From the NCBI RefSeq assembly GCF_900104175.1, contig NZ_FNIX01000010.1, positions 124,001-188,000 of the forward strand: a stretch of DNA of 64,000 nt, in the 5' to 3' direction. The notes under the pieces were generated by a model. The model was not told the origin of the DNA. It saw nothing but the letters and a program-made list of their open reading frames with translations, and searched no databases. The stretch is from Lentzea jiangxiensis (GTDB taxonomy: Bacteria > Actinomycetota > Actinomycetes > Mycobacteriales > Pseudonocardiaceae). A program made the translations under genes and the position numbers. Shown here one piece after another: positions 1-10,375 of this stretch (its first letter is position 1; every line of letters starts with the position of its first letter).

Positions 1-1906
1 GCGCGAGCGCGGCCTTGTCGATGCGCAGGCCGAAGTCGTAGATCCAGCACTGCACGCCGTCTTCGCGGGCGATCTCGTACGGCCGCTCGTCGACCACGAT
101 GACGCCCATGCGCTGCAGCATCGGCAGCACGTCGGACAGGGTGATGCCCTCACCGGTCACGAACAGCTTGAAGCGCCGCTCCCCCGGCTCGGCGTTGTCC
201 GGCACGTAGAACACCATGTCGAGGTCGCCCTCGGCGAGCCGCTCGATGCGGCGGTAGTCCTCGAGACCGGTGGAGGCCGGGAAGTCCTCCTTGTAGGCCT
301 CCGGGAAGACCGCGGCGAACCGCTGGCCCTGCTCCGTGGCCGACTCGGCGCCGTCGCCGCCGACCGCCTCCACCATGCGGTCGTCCCAGCTGCGGACGGC
401 CTCGGCGAGCTTGGCCTGGATCGCGTGGACGTCCGGCTCCAGCATGCGCGCCGGGTCCGTGTGCACCATGAAGTGCACGCGGGCCAGGGCGGACTCGCCG
501 ATGCGCGCGCTGTACTCGAGGTTCAGGCCACCGAGTTCGGCGAGCAGCACCTCCTGCATCGCGAGGCGGCTCGTCGTCGTGTAGCGGTCGCGCGGCAGGT
601 AGACCAGGCACGAGAAGAAGCGGCCGAACGGGTCGCGGCGCAGGAACAGCCGCAGCCGGCGGCGTTCCGCGAGCGCGATGACACCCGTGGTCGTCTGGTA
701 GAGCGTCTCCGCGTCGACCGAGAACAGCTCGGTGCGCGGGTAGTTCTGGATCACCTCGAGCATCCGCTGGCCCGAGTAGGACTGCAGCGGGAAGCCCGCG
801 CGGTGGATGACCTCGCGCACGCGGCGCTCGATCACCGGGATGTCGAGCACGTCCTCGTGCAGCGCGGTGGTGCTGAAGATGCCCAGGAAGCGGTGCTCAC
901 CGGAGACGTTGCCCTCGGCGTCGAACGTCTTCACGCCGACGTAGTACGGGTAGACGCTGCGGTGCACGCTGCTCTGCGCACTCGCCTGCGTGAGCACCAG
1001 CAGCTCGGGGCTGAGCGCCTGCGCGCCGTTGTCCGGGCCGGCGGTGAGGCTGCGAGCGGCGAGGCTGTCCTGGCGCAGCACGCCCAGGCCGCTCGCGAGC
1101 ACGGCCCGCAGAGCCGGTTCGCCGTCCTCGTGCACCAGCTCGTACTGCCGGTAGCCCATGAACGTGAAGTGCCCGTCCGCCAGCCACTGGAGCAGCTTCG
1201 CACCGTCGGTGGTGGACTCCGACGAGTCCTTCTCGAGCTCGCCGGCCAGCTGCAGCGCCGTGGCGACCATGCGGTCGGTGTCCTCGACGACCTCGCGGAC
1301 GTCGGTCAGCACCGCCTGCAGCCGGGTCTCGAGCTCGCGGGCGCGGCCGGCGTCGGTGATGAGGTCGACCTCGATGTTCATCCAGGACTCGGCCAGCGCG
1401 TCCGCCGGCGGATCCGCCGGGTCGGCCGTCGGCAGCACCTCCGTGCGCTCACCGGTGACCGGGTCGCGCCGCACCACGACGATCGGGTGCACGACGCGCT
1501 GGACCTGCACGCCCGCCCGCGTGAGCTCGGACGCGACCGAGTCCACGAGGTACGGCATGTCGTCGGTGACGACCTGCACGACGGTGACAGGGCACTGCCA
1601 CCCGTCGGCGCTGCGCGTCGGGTTGAGGATGCGCACCACGGCGCGTCCGGGGACGCGGCTCTCGGCGAGCTGGTAGTTCGACCGCACCGCTCCGACCAGG
1701 TCCACCGGGTCGTCGTCGTTGACCTCCTCGGCGGGCACGTGGCGGTAGAAAAGGCGGATCAGGTCTGCGAGTTCGGGGGCATTGGCGGCGGCCCGTTCGA
1801 TCAGCTCGTCACGGACCTGCTCAGGACTGGCCGTTCGACTGCCATCAGCCGCGGCGGGGGCCGCGGAGACGTCATCGGTTCGGGTCGGGGCTCCAGTCGA
1901 GGTCAT
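1..1906 (-). CDS. gdh: NAD-specific glutamate dehydrogenase, large type (N-terminal part; gene runs off the left edge)
   Basis: About 635 N-terminal residues of the very large NAD-glutamate dehydrogenase (usually over 1500 residues) that deaminates glutamate to 2-oxoglutarate and NADH. The reading frame is open from the ATG at 1906 to base 1. Family-typical segments include YLVDSVASEL, VVHPIVVVRRDP, FTFMGYRQYEL and RDRYTTTSRLAMQEVLLAEL; these belong to the long N-terminal regulatory (ACT-like) region. The catalytic Rossmann domain lies outside the window. A GGAG lies about ten bases before the ATG, and a -10-like TAGCGT at 1921-1926 suggests a very short leader. The function fits with the proline-to-glutamate genes at 45-48 kb, but they are not linked. 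Confidence in the family is high. Confidence 0.93.
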   Translation of the reverse strand, partial: MTSTGAPTRTDDVSAAPAAADGSRTASPEQVRDELIERAAANAPELADLIRLFYRHVPAEEVNDDDPVDLVGAVRSNYQLAESRVPGRAVVRILNPTRSADGWQCPVTVVQVVTDDMPYLVDSVASELTRAGVQVQRVVHPIVVVRRDPVTGERTEVLPTADPADPPADALAESWMNIEVDLITDAGRARELETRLQAVLTDVREVVEDTDRMVATALQLAGELEKDSSESTTDGAKLLQWLADGHFTFMGYRQYELVHEDGEPALRAVLASGLGVLRQDSLAARSLTAGPDNGAQALSPELLVLTQASAQSSVHRSVYPYYVGVKTFDAEGNVSGEHRFLGIFSTTALHEDVLDIPVIERRVREVIHRAGFPLQSYSGQRMLEVIQNYPRTELFSVDAETLYQTTTGVIALAERRRLRLFLRRDPFGRFFSCLVYLPRDRYTTTSRLAMQEVLLAELGGLNLEYSARIGESALARVHFMVHTDPARMLEPDVHAIQAKLAEAVRSWDDRMVEAVGGDGAESATEQGQRFAAVFPEAYKEDFPASTGLEDYRRIERLAEGDLDMVFYVPDNAEPGERRFKLFVTGEGITLSDVLPMLQRMGVIVVDERPYEIAREDGVQCWIYDFGLRIDKAALA

Positions 1907-1920
1907 CTTCAGGCGACTCC

Positions 1921-1947
1921 ACGCTATCCGGCACCTCTGTGTGCCGG
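1921..1947 (-). promoter_or_regulatory. gdh promoter with inverted repeat
   Basis: Reading toward gdh, a TAGCGT hexamer (1921-1926) is preceded by a perfect inverted repeat, CCGGCAC-N6-GTGCCGG (1928-1947). The repeat would lie in the -10/-35 spacer, as expected for an operator. The remaining part of this gene-free stretch (1948-2255) shows no ORF, RNA gene or convincing terminator. Confidence 0.4.
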
Positions 1948-2255
1948 GTCCGACCCCACCCTAGATGGGGTGGCGGCCGTCAACGGCAACGGGAGGGGCT
2001 CTGACGGACCACTGAATCGAGGCTGAATCGAGTCACATCCTCAGTGGCGGCAACACTTTCAGGCACCACCGCCCCGGCCGGCCCGCCATCGGCTCAACCC
2101 CGAGAGCCGGCTCGCGCGAACCACCGATCCGGTGAGGCACAACCGATCATCGGCCGGGTACGGGACCGGCCTCCGACCACCTACCCGCCCGCGACGGGCC
2201 GCTAAGCCCACCGCGGACGAGTTGGGCAAGTCTTGAGGTGTGGCGCTCGCCACCC

Positions 2256-5200
2256 TCACGTCCCGGGCAACGTCCAGCCGGGACCTTCCGTCCCCAAGCG
2301 ACGGATCGGAACCGTGGTCTCGTTGTCCGGCGCGACACCGACCGGCACGATCGGCCCGGTCTTCTCCTGCTCGGACTCCGGCGCGCTCTCGACCGGCTGC
2401 GCCGAGCCGAACGCCTGCGGTGACCCGAACGAGGGCGTGACCGGGGTGGCTGAGCCGGGACTCGTCCCCGTGCGCGCCACAGGCTGCTGCGTGCCGGAGA
2501 AAGGGCTGGACGGGAAGGCGTCCGGGACAGGCGTCTCCGGCACGGGCCTGCGCCGCCTGCCGAAGGCGAGGTCCGATCCGAAAGCCCCGTCCAGCGACGG
2601 CGTTTCCGGGTTCGGCGCCGTGCCGGCCTCCTGCGAGCCGAGGAACCGGCCCGGCTGGAAGTAGCTGTCCGAACTCGGCGCGACCTCCTGCCCGAACGGC
2701 TTTTCCTGCCCGAACGGTTTCTCCTGCCCGGACACGGCCGAGCCGGGCAGCGTCTCCGCCGCGGCGTCCTGCTGCACGCCGAACCCCATGACCGGCTCGG
2801 CCTCGGCCGCCGGCCCCTGCTCCACTCCGGACGCCTCCCCCGACGGCTGCTCCGCGGAGGGTTCTCCGGCCGCCCAGCCGGCCGGGGTCAGGTCCGACGC
2901 CTCGAGCTGCTCCTCGTCGGACCGGCGGCCCGTCTCGTACGCGACCAGCGCTTCGGCCAGCAGGTCGGCGAGGCTCATCTCGCTCGGACGGCGACGGCTG
3001 CTCGGCCGGCCCGTCCTGTCTCCCGGTTCGGCGGGCGAGGCGTCCCCACCGGTCCCGTGGCCCGCGTCCGGCTCCGCCGGCGAGCCGGGATCGGTGGCGA
3101 AGAAGTCGTACTCCACGGCGGACTCCGGCTCACCGGCCGTCGCGGCGCCGGAGCCGGCCGCTGGCCCCGCACCGGTCTGCGGGTCGAAGTCCGGCCGCGC
3201 GTTGAACGACGACGGCGTGGCGAAGACCGACTGGGTGCCGAAGCTGCTCTGCGTGCCGAAGTTCTGGGCGCCGAAGTTCTGGCTGCCGAAGCTCGGCTGC
3301 GTTCCGGAACCCGTCTGGGTCCCGGAACCCGTCTGGGTGCCGGAGGCCGGCTGGGGCTGGTCGGGCCTGCGCACCGGGACCGTCGGGATGTCGCCGGAGT
3401 CGTCCTCCACGTCCGCCGAGCTCAGGAAGGTGCTCGTCATCAGGTCCGGTTGCGGGGACGGCGGGACCTCGTCCGGGGTCGGCACGGCCGGAACCGGGTC
3501 GGGGGTCGGGGGCAGCGGCGCGGGGTCCGGCTCCGGCTGCTGGTCCGGGTGCTCCGGCGCGGCGGGGAGGGCCGCCTCCGGCTTCGGCTTCGGCGCGCTG
3601 AGGTCCAGCAGGCTGAAGTCGAGGTCCGGAAGCCTGCGCTCGTCCGGATCGGGGATCGCGGGGGAACCGCCCGCCGGGGTGTGCGACGGGTACGCCGGCT
3701 CGTCGAGGTGGGGACCGAAGTCCGGAGCCGCCGGGGCCCGGGAGAACGCGGCCGACAGGCCGGGGCGCGCGGGGTTGTCCGACGAGTCCGGGATCGTGGA
3801 GCGGTCCTGCGACGAGGGCTCCGCGGACGGCTCGTCCCGGCGCAGGCTCGTCGGCGGTTCGACGCGCCACGACGGGGCGGCGGCCCGGGGATCGGGCCGG
3901 GATTCCGGCTCGGCCTCGCGGGCCCGCCTCCGGCCGCCTGCCCTCAGGCCCTGGGCCTTGAGCATGTCCAGGACGCTTTCCTGCTGGGGCTGGGCCGCCT
4001 CGTCGCGGGCGGGGGCCTCCGCACGGGCGGCCTCCCGTTCCCCGGCGCGGCGCGCGACCTCCTGGTGGGCCGCCTCCTGGCGGGCGACGTCGCGGCGGAC
4101 CGCTTCCAGTCGTGCGGCTTCGCGCCTGGCCTCCTCCTGGCGGGCGGCTTCCTGGCGCGCTGCCTCCTGGCGGGCCGCCTCCTGCCGAGCGAGTTCCTGC
4201 CGGGCGAGTTCCTGCCGGGCGAGTTCCTGCCGGGCTGCCTCCTGGCGAAGGGCTTCTTGCCGTTCGGCCTCTTGTCGGGCTGCCTCCTGGCGGGCGAGTT
4301 CCTGCCGGGCCGCCTCCTGGCGGAGGGCTTCCTGCCGGGCGGCCTCCTGGCGCGCGGCCTCCTGCTCGGCCGCTTCCTTGCGCGCCGCCGCGAGCCGGGC
4401 GGCTTCCTGGCGTTCGGCCTCCTGGCGCGCTGCCTCCTCGGCGGCACGGGCCTCGCGTTCGGCCTGGGCGCGCTGTTCGGCGCGGGCCTGCCGTTCCTCC
4501 TCGATCTGACGGCGGGCTTCGCGTTGCAGCTCCATGAGCTGCTGCTCGACCTTGCGCTTGCGCTGCTGCTCGACGGTCAGCTGCTCCTGCGGGGCGGGCG
4601 GCTGCGGTGCGGGCTGTTCGGGAGCGGGCGGCTGCGGTGCGGGCGGCTCGGAGGCCGGCGGCGCAGCGGGGGGAGGGTCGGTCGCGACGGGGATCTCGGC
4701 GATGGTGGTCGGGCGGTCGTCGATCTCGCCGGCGGCCACGCGGGCGGCGCGGCGGCGGCCGCTCACCATGGCACCGGCGGAGGCGATCAGGCCGGAGGCG
4801 GGGACGGTGCGCTCCGAGGACGACGGGGAGGCGGAGGTGGGGGAGGGAGAGGAAGGCAATGATGCGGGTGGCGGTTCCACGGGTTCCGAGGTCTTGTCAT
4901 CGGGCTCGCCGAACGGCTGGACCATGCGCCACCGGTCGGCGGCGTGTTGTCGTGCCGCGGACAAACCCTCCACGGTCATGTCTTCGGCAGCGCGCCGGGC
5001 GCGCTTGACCTTCAGCCCATCGCCCTTGCGGACCTGGACTGGGCGCCACTGCCGGAGTTGTTGCTTCACAGCGGCGGGCAGAACGCCGTCGGTGACCACC
5101 TGCGCGCCCTCGACCGGGCGGAGCAGACCGGCCAGCTGCTGGTGCAGGTCGGCCGGCTGGCGGTGGACACCGGAGAACTCGGCGGCGAGCCGGGCGCGCA

Positions 5201-6224
5201 CCGCGTAGACGGCACGGGCACGGCGGCGTTCGGCGGCGTGGGCGGAGCGCAGGTTGGACAGCGCGTCGGCCAGGTCGCCGGACACCTCGTTCACGTGGGC
5301 CAGCGCGAGCAGGCTCTCGGCCAGCACCGTGTCGAGCTGGTGGCGTTCGGCGCTCACCGCGGCCTCGCGCAACATCTCGCGGGCCAGTGCGACGCGGCCT
5401 GCCGGCAGGTGCACGCGCGTCGCCAGGGCCAGGCGCAACCAGCCCGTCGTGGACGCCGACGGAGCGCGCACCGGGAGGTGGAGCAACGGGGCGCCGGCCT
5501 CGCCCGCGTCGTGCAGGCGGTTCGCGTCCATCAACGCGAGCACCAACTCGAGCGTGAGGCAGCCGACGCCCTGGCCGCTGTCCGCGGCCGGGTCGGAGAA
5601 CCTGCTCAGCAGGTCCAGTCCTTCGCGTGCGGCACCGATGGCGGCGGCGACGTCGCCCCACCGCCGGTGCTGCGCGGCCTGCACCGCGCGGATCAGCCCG
5701 CGCAGCAGCAGACGCGTGTCCTCGTCGAGCGTCGTGTCGGCGACGTAGAGCTGGTCCGCCTCGGCGAGAGCCCGTGCGGGCTCGTCGCCGCGGCCGACCG
5801 TGACGAGACATTCGCTGGCCTGCACCAGAGCGGAGGCCCGCAGTTCGGCGGGCACGTCCGGCGCTTCCAGCACCGGCATGACCGCCGCGAACCCCGTCAG
5901 CGGCGCACCCACGGAGCGTGCGCACGCCGCCAGCTCGACCCGCAGCAGCCATCCGGTCTCGTGCTCACCGGCGGCCTCGGCCGCCTTCAAGGCGTCGAGC
6001 GCCCGGTCGGCGAAGCGGACGCCGCGGCCCACGCGGTTGCCCGCGAAGACCACGAGCGACTCCGCCCGCAGGCGGTCGGCCTCGTCGCGGCGGGCCGAGG
6101 CGAGCGCGACCGCGCGCTCGCCCAGCACCAGAGCGAGCTCCGGTGCGCGCCAACGCAGCATCCAGGCGGGCACGACCAGCGTGCTCACCTCGACGTTCGC
6201 CCGCGCCTCGCCGCTCGCCGCCAC
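2256..6224 (-). CDS. Large repeat-rich protein with TPR-like N terminus and long charged helix, function unknown
   Basis: 1322 residues from a GTG start 18 bases after ettA, with a GAGAGG ribosome site just past the ettA stop, so it is probably cotranscribed with ettA. Residues 1-400 are Ala/Leu/Arg-rich helical pairs resembling TPR-like repeats (for example LALAHVNEVSGDLADALSNL). Residues about 400-560 are a Pro/Ser-rich linker. Residues about 560-735 are a highly charged helix built on a five-residue ARQEA/ARQEL period. The C-terminal half is disordered Pro/Ser/Gly/Gln sequence with GTQTGS-type and GQEKPF repeats. No catalytic motif, signal peptide or membrane segment is visible. I do not recognise the family. 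A scaffold or cytoskeleton-like role is conceivable from the shape, but this is only an inference. Confidence 0.8.
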   Translation of the reverse strand: MAASGEARANVEVSTLVVPAWMLRWRAPELALVLGERAVALASARRDEADRLRAESLVVFAGNRVGRGVRFADRALDALKAAEAAGEHETGWLLRVELAACARSVGAPLTGFAAVMPVLEAPDVPAELRASALVQASECLVTVGRGDEPARALAEADQLYVADTTLDEDTRLLLRGLIRAVQAAQHRRWGDVAAAIGAAREGLDLLSRFSDPAADSGQGVGCLTLELVLALMDANRLHDAGEAGAPLLHLPVRAPSASTTGWLRLALATRVHLPAGRVALAREMLREAAVSAERHQLDTVLAESLLALAHVNEVSGDLADALSNLRSAHAAERRRARAVYAVRARLAAEFSGVHRQPADLHQQLAGLLRPVEGAQVVTDGVLPAAVKQQLRQWRPVQVRKGDGLKVKRARRAAEDMTVEGLSAARQHAADRWRMVQPFGEPDDKTSEPVEPPPASLPSSPSPTSASPSSSERTVPASGLIASAGAMVSGRRRAARVAAGEIDDRPTTIAEIPVATDPPPAAPPASEPPAPQPPAPEQPAPQPPAPQEQLTVEQQRKRKVEQQLMELQREARRQIEEERQARAEQRAQAEREARAAEEAARQEAERQEAARLAAARKEAAEQEAARQEAARQEALRQEAARQELARQEAARQEAERQEALRQEAARQELARQELARQELARQEAARQEAARQEAARQEEARREAARLEAVRRDVARQEAAHQEVARRAGEREAARAEAPARDEAAQPQQESVLDMLKAQGLRAGGRRRAREAEPESRPDPRAAAPSWRVEPPTSLRRDEPSAEPSSQDRSTIPDSSDNPARPGLSAAFSRAPAAPDFGPHLDEPAYPSHTPAGGSPAIPDPDERRLPDLDFSLLDLSAPKPKPEAALPAAPEHPDQQPEPDPAPLPPTPDPVPAVPTPDEVPPSPQPDLMTSTFLSSADVEDDSGDIPTVPVRRPDQPQPASGTQTGSGTQTGSGTQPSFGSQNFGAQNFGTQSSFGTQSVFATPSSFNARPDFDPQTGAGPAAGSGAATAGEPESAVEYDFFATDPGSPAEPDAGHGTGGDASPAEPGDRTGRPSSRRRPSEMSLADLLAEALVAYETGRRSDEEQLEASDLTPAGWAAGEPSAEQPSGEASGVEQGPAAEAEPVMGFGVQQDAAAETLPGSAVSGQEKPFGQEKPFGQEVAPSSDSYFQPGRFLGSQEAGTAPNPETPSLDGAFGSDLAFGRRRRPVPETPVPDAFPSSPFSGTQQPVARTGTSPGSATPVTPSFGSPQAFGSAQPVESAPESEQEKTGPIVPVGVAPDNETTVPIRRLGTEGPGWTLPGT
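4045..4440 (-). repeat. Degenerate 15-bp tandem repeats coding for ARQEA pentapeptides
   Basis: On the plus strand, variants of gcctcctggcggg recur every 15 bases. Translated on the minus strand they give ARQEA, ARQEL, LRQEA and similar five-residue units in the 1322-residue protein. The period is in frame, so gain or loss of units would change length without a frameshift. These are coding repeats, not a CRISPR array. Confidence 0.8.
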
Positions 6225-6242
6225 GACGTCGCCGTTGCCCTC

Positions 6243-7919
<1,677 letters not shown>

Positions 7920-7926
7920 GGCGGCG

Positions 7927-7932
7927 ATCGTA
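7927..7932 (-). promoter_or_regulatory. -10 element of ettA (leaderless promoter)
   Basis: TACGAT on the minus strand, seven bases before the ettA ATG; transcription should begin at or next to the start codon. The rest of the 272-base gap to ssb (up to 8191) holds no gene. It contains a 10-base palindrome at 8025-8034 of unknown meaning. Confidence 0.5.
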
Positions 7933-8191
7933 GAGCGGTGCCCGGAGGCTCCTGACCTCGGTCGCCGAGTAGCCCGCGTCCGGCCGCGAACAGAGGGTCA
8001 CGCGACTCGGTGACCTGCTCGTTCCGTTCGAACGTGAACGACCCTCGGCGATCGGGCCTCGGTGGTCCCGACCTACGAGCTTCCCTCCTTCTTCGTGGTT
8101 CGCGGTACGCGCATCTTGTCCGGCGGTGGTGCCCGATCGGGTGGGTTCCCGAACTACCGCCGCTCGTTTGCCCCGAACGGCTCAAGCCCGA

Positions 8192-8605
8192 TCAGAACGG
8201 GATCGGCTCCTCGGCCGGGTCGTCGGCGACGCGCTGTTCAACGAGCGGGGCTGAGCCCAGTGACTGCACGCGGCTCAAGTCCAGTCCGACGTGTGCCGCG
8301 TCGACGTTGAACGACTGCCGTTTCACGTCGTCCTTCTCGTAGGTGCGGACGCGCAGCTTGCCCTGGACGACCACGGGATCACCTTTGGACAGCGTGGTCT
8401 TCACGCTGTCGGCCAGCTTGCGCCAGCACCACACCCCGAGCCACAAGGTCTCGCCGTCCTCCCACTCGCCGAGTGCCGTGTTGTACCGGCGTTCGGTCGA
8501 GCTGATCCGGAAGAACGCGTTCGTCTTGCCGTCTTCGCCGTGCTTGTACGTGACGTCGCTGACGACAGTGCCAACAACGGTGATCACGGTGGAATTCCAG
8601 GACAT
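8192..8605 (-). CDS. ssb: Single-stranded DNA-binding protein (SSB paralogue)
   Basis: 137-residue OB-fold protein binding single-stranded DNA. Visible features are the N-terminal TVVGTVVSDV strand, FFRISSTERRY, the LWLGVWCWRKLADSV segment and the acidic tail ending EEPIPF, the tip that recruits partner proteins. It is shorter than the replicative actinobacterial SSB (usually 150-200 residues with a Gly-rich linker) and is not next to rpsF/rplI. It is therefore more likely the second, SsbB-type paralogue associated in Streptomyces with sporulation or natural-transformation-type roles. ATG at 8605 is supported by GGAGG about eight bases upstream. Confidence 0.92.
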   Translation of the reverse strand: MSWNSTVITVVGTVVSDVTYKHGEDGKTNAFFRISSTERRYNTALGEWEDGETLWLGVWCWRKLADSVKTTLSKGDPVVVQGKLRVRTYEKDDVKRQSFNVDAAHVGLDLSRVQSLGSAPLVEQRVADDPAEEPIPF

Positions 8606-8783
8606 CGGGCTCGCCTCCAGGTCGCGGGTTCCGGTCCAGGGTGCTCCGGGGACGGGTGGGGCGGGCCGGGCGTGCGCGGATCTGTGGATTACCCGCGGGT
8701 TGTGGACAGGTCGAGATCTTGGAGCGCCTCGGGCAGCGGAATCGTCGGTGTCGTGTGCTAGTGCGGCACTGGAGCGGCGCGAG

Positions 8784-8829
8784 TGAGTGAGCGCCCACTC
8801 ATTGACGTGAGTGAGTACTCACTCATAAG
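8784..8829 (+). promoter_or_regulatory. Promoter and two tandem operators of the TetR-ABC operon
   Basis: A perfect 18-base palindrome, TGAGTGAGTACTCACTCA (8808-8825), fills the spacer between a -35 TTGACG (8802-8807) and a -10 CATAAG (8824-8829). A second, imperfect copy, TGAGTG-N6-CACTCA (8784-8801), lies 24 bases upstream centre to centre. Binding by the adjacent TetR protein would block RNA polymerase directly. The predicted transcript start (about 8836-8839) coincides with the GTG at 8839. Confidence 0.75.
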
Positions 8830-8838
8830 GTGGCGGAC

Positions 8839-9450
8839 GTGCCAGAGGAACCACGCCGCCGCCGCGCCCCCGCGATGAGCCCGGAAGACCGCCGCGAGGC
8901 GATCGTCCAGGCCGCGCTTCCGCTCGTCGTGAGGGCCGGCGCGAACGTCACCACCAGCCAGATCGCCGCCGCGGCCGGGATCGCGGAAGGCACGGTGTTC
9001 CGCGTCTTCAAGGACAAGGCGGAGCTGCTCGACGCGTGCATCCAGCGCGCGCTGCACTCCGACGAGGAGGTCGCCCGCCTCGAGGCGATCCCGGCGGACG
9101 TGCCGCTGCAGGAACGGCTGACGGCGGGCGTGGCGGCGTTCAGCGGCTACCTCGACCGCATGTGGGGCGTCATCGGCGCGCTGCGCGAGTCCGGCTACCA
9201 CCCGCGCGACGAGGACCACCGCAAGCACAAGGGGCCGCCGGTCGGCATGCAGCAGCTGACCGACGCCGTCGCCGGCCTGTTCGGCGACGCGGACCTGCGC
9301 GTCAGCCCCGACCTCGCCGGGCGGATGTTGCTCGGCGCCGTCTTCACGAGCCGCATGGGCACGGGTTTCGGCGAGACCACCGCCGAACCCGCCGCCATCG
9401 TGGAGCTGTTCCTGCACGGAGCGCTCCGACCAGGGGGAGCAGATGACTGA
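8839..9450 (+). CDS. TetR/AcrR family transcriptional regulator
   Basis: About 203 residues. The helix-turn-helix is near residues 20-65 (RREAIVQAALPLV, then TTSQIAAAAGIAEGTVFRVFKDKAELLDA), followed by an all-helical ligand domain. GTG 8839 is chosen because the promoter predicts transcription starting there, and AAGGTGG also precedes it by about five bases; an upstream in-frame GTG at 8830 is the alternative and would overlap the -10. The gene overlaps the following ABC ATPase by eight bases. It is thus the likely autorepressor of the exporter operon, released by an exported drug or lipid. Confidence 0.92.
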   Translation: MPEEPRRRRAPAMSPEDRREAIVQAALPLVVRAGANVTTSQIAAAAGIAEGTVFRVFKDKAELLDACIQRALHSDEEVARLEAIPADVPLQERLTAGVAAFSGYLDRMWGVIGALRESGYHPRDEDHRKHKGPPVGMQQLTDAVAGLFGDADLRVSPDLAGRMLLGAVFTSRMGTGFGETTAEPAAIVELFLHGALRPGGADD

Positions 9451-10366
9451 GCTCATGATCGAAGCCCACGAGGTGGGCAAGCAGTTCGGCGACGTGAACG
9501 CGCTCGACGGCGTGAGCGTCACCGCGAAGAAGGGCTCGGTTCTCGGCCTGCTCGGCCACAACGGAGCCGGCAAGACCACGTTGGTCAACGTCCTCACCAC
9601 GATGCTGCCGCCGTCCGCCGGCAGCGCGAAGGTCGCCGGGTTCGACGTGGTGAAGCAGAGCCACGAGGTCCGCAGCCGCATCGGCCTCACCGGCCAGTTC
9701 GCCGCCGTCGACGAGCAGCTCAGCGGCCACGACAACCTCGTGCTGATCGCGCGGCTGCTCGGCGCGAGCCGCCGGCAGGCCCACCAGCGCGCGGACGACC
9801 TGCTGGAGCAGTTCGACCTCACCGACGCCGCGAAGCGCAACGCCAAGACCTACTCCGGCGGCATGCGGCGGCGCCTCGACCTGGCCGCGTCGCTCGTCGG
9901 CAACCCCGAGGTGCTGTTCCTGGACGAGCCGACCACGGGTCTCGACCCGGCGAGCCGCCTCGCGATGTGGGAGATCGTCGAGAAGCTCGTCGCGGACGGC
10001 ACGACCGTGCTGCTCACGACCCAGTACCTCGACGAGGCCGACCGGCTCGCCGACTCGATCACCGTGCTGTCCCACGGCAAGGTCGTCGCGTCCGGCACCT
10101 CCGCCGAGCTGAAGGCTCAGGTCGGCCAGCGCACGGTGACGGTCACACTCGACTCCGCGTCCGATGTGGACATCGCGGTGAAGGCCATCTCCTCCGTGGG
10201 GCTGACGCCCGCCTCGGAAGGCCTCACGCTCACGACCCCCGTCAGCGCGTCACGCGACCTTGCGACGGTCGTGCGCGCGTTGGACGACAACGGCTTGGAG
10301 GCGCACGAAATCGGCCTCAAAGAGCCCACTCTGGACGACGTCTACCTCACGCTCGCCGCGAACTAG
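9443..10366 (+). CDS. ABC transporter ATP-binding protein, daunorubicin-resistance (DrrA) type
   Basis: 307 residues: a single ABC domain followed by the C-terminal extension typical of DrrA-like exporters (DUF4162-like). Walker A GHNGAGKTT is near residue 40, signature YSGGMRRRLDLA near 138, Walker B VLFLDEPTTGLDP near 158, then TTQYLDEADRLAD with the switch region. It powers efflux with the permease encoded nine bases downstream. Substrate is unknown; in this family it is often an anthracycline-like drug or other amphipathic compound. Regulation is expected through the TetR gene that overlaps its start. Confidence 0.93.
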   Translation: MTELMIEAHEVGKQFGDVNALDGVSVTAKKGSVLGLLGHNGAGKTTLVNVLTTMLPPSAGSAKVAGFDVVKQSHEVRSRIGLTGQFAAVDEQLSGHDNLVLIARLLGASRRQAHQRADDLLEQFDLTDAAKRNAKTYSGGMRRRLDLAASLVGNPEVLFLDEPTTGLDPASRLAMWEIVEKLVADGTTVLLTTQYLDEADRLADSITVLSHGKVVASGTSAELKAQVGQRTVTVTLDSASDVDIAVKAISSVGLTPASEGLTLTTPVSASRDLATVVRALDDNGLEAHEIGLKEPTLDDVYLTLAAN

Positions 10367-10375
10367 GGGGAAATC

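Noticed and set aside
425-2026. Long plus-strand ORF opposite gdh
   Set aside because: It is an antisense shadow produced by high GC. The minus strand reads a clear NAD-glutamate dehydrogenase through the same bases.
4045-4440. Regular short repeats that might suggest CRISPR
   Set aside because: The 15-base units are contiguous, degenerate and in a reading frame, with no spacers and no cas genes.
8025-8034. CGTTCGAACG palindrome as an SOS box
   Set aside because: The actinobacterial LexA pattern GAAC-N4-GTTC is not matched, and no SOS gene starts next to it.
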